DNA of 64,000 bases, taken from the NCBI RefSeq assembly GCF_018614195.1, contig NZ_JAGGOT010000051.1, positions 124,001 through 188,000 on the forward strand, written 5' to 3'. Position 1 is the stretch's first letter, and each line of letters opens with the position of its first letter. The DNA comes from Streptomyces sp. ISL-43 (GTDB taxonomy: Bacteria; Actinomycetota; Actinomycetes; Streptomycetales; Streptomycetaceae). Under the pieces are notes generated by a model. The model was not told the origin of the DNA, ran no database searches, and worked only from the letters and a program-made list of their open reading frames with translations. The position numbers and the translations under genes were made by a program. This document shows, piece after piece, positions 63,867-64,000 of the stretch.

Positions 63867-64000
63867 ATGGTCAGCGAAGAGCAGCAACGCGTACTCGATC
63901 CCGAGCGGGACGCACCAGCCCTGAAGGCCCTTACGCACCCTCTGCGTATCCGGCTGCTCGGGATGCTGCGGCTGGACGGACCGGCCACCGCGAGCGAACT
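63867..64000 (+). CDS. ArsR-family transcriptional regulator, N-terminal part only
   Basis: The first 44-45 codons before the window edge: an acidic leader, then ALKALTHPLRIRLLGMLRLDGPATASEL, the helix 1-3 region of ArsR winged-helix repressors. The rest lies outside the window. Transcription probably starts in the AT-rich inverted repeat upstream. Confidence 0.8.
   Translation, partial: MVSEEQQRVLDPERDAPALKALTHPLRIRLLGMLRLDGPATASE

Overview
The window is high-GC actinobacterial DNA and almost certainly comes from a Streptomyces chromosome. The evidence is strong third-position GC bias, frequent GTG starts, ATGA/GTGA-coupled operons, CBM2-linked cellulases behind a perfect CebR box, rifamycin-associated elements (RAEs), an ECF41 sigma factor with its promoter, and many Streptomyces-type small or DUF proteins. 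No rRNA, tRNA, CRISPR array or insertion sequence was seen. This reads as accessory, chromosome-arm-like DNA with several broken genes.

Layout. 0-5.6 kb: a sugar-acid (probably hexuronate) catabolic locus with an IlvD/Edd dehydratase, a DapA-family enzyme, a GntR regulator and a uronate dehydrogenase, plus conspicuous operator palindromes. 5.6-9.2 kb: a two-cellulase operon (GH5 then GH6, both with CBM2) under CebR boxes. 9.2-11 kb: decayed genes, including a GNAT gene with one in-frame amber stop. 11.1-16.7 kb: a tightly overlapping operon encoding an alpha/beta hydrolase, a caspase-like/VMAP-C protein and a vWA-like/TIR-like (FxsC-type) protein, probably a conflict or defence system. 16.8-19.3 kb: acyltransferase, small secreted protein, phosphopantetheinyl transferase. 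19.7-22.6 kb: a two-TM protein and an NB-ARC/TPR NLR-like ATPase, overlapping by ATGA and carrying the same amyloid-like motif at the C-terminus of one and the N-terminus of the other. This is probably the most interesting locus here.

22.7-33 kb: serine hydrolase, HelR (rifamycin-tolerance RNA polymerase recycling ATPase) behind an RAE, Fur/KatG, a SUKH-HEAT protein and an orphan histidine kinase. 33-41 kb: DMT transporter, MepB, a complete Liv-type ABC importer (livF-G-H-M plus binding protein) and a divergent PucR regulator with paired operators. 41-46 kb: CopD-like protein with an iron box, an HTH/hydrolase pair sharing one palindromic promoter, a rifamycin-type glycosyltransferase behind a second RAE, and a barstar-like protein. 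46-55 kb: arylamine N-acetyltransferase, erythromycin-esterase family protein with divergent double-MerR regulator, patatin, racemase, FUSC protein, an ECF41 module (SigJ plus AhpD-like protein), DHCW cupin and GlxA-type regulator. 55.5-64 kb: stress/dormancy-flavoured genes (second GAPDH, phosphoribosyltransferase, HhH endonuclease-like protein, HAD, CBS, DUF6213, NmrA), a dnaK remnant, a DUF5133 protein, a STAS protein and the start of an ArsR gene.

Two themes link distant genes. helR and the rifamycin glycosyltransferase gene sit behind RAE promoters whose 73-bp surroundings align without gaps, so they probably form a rifamycin-response regulon. The two NLR/caspase-type loci lie 3 kb apart and suggest a defence-rich segment.
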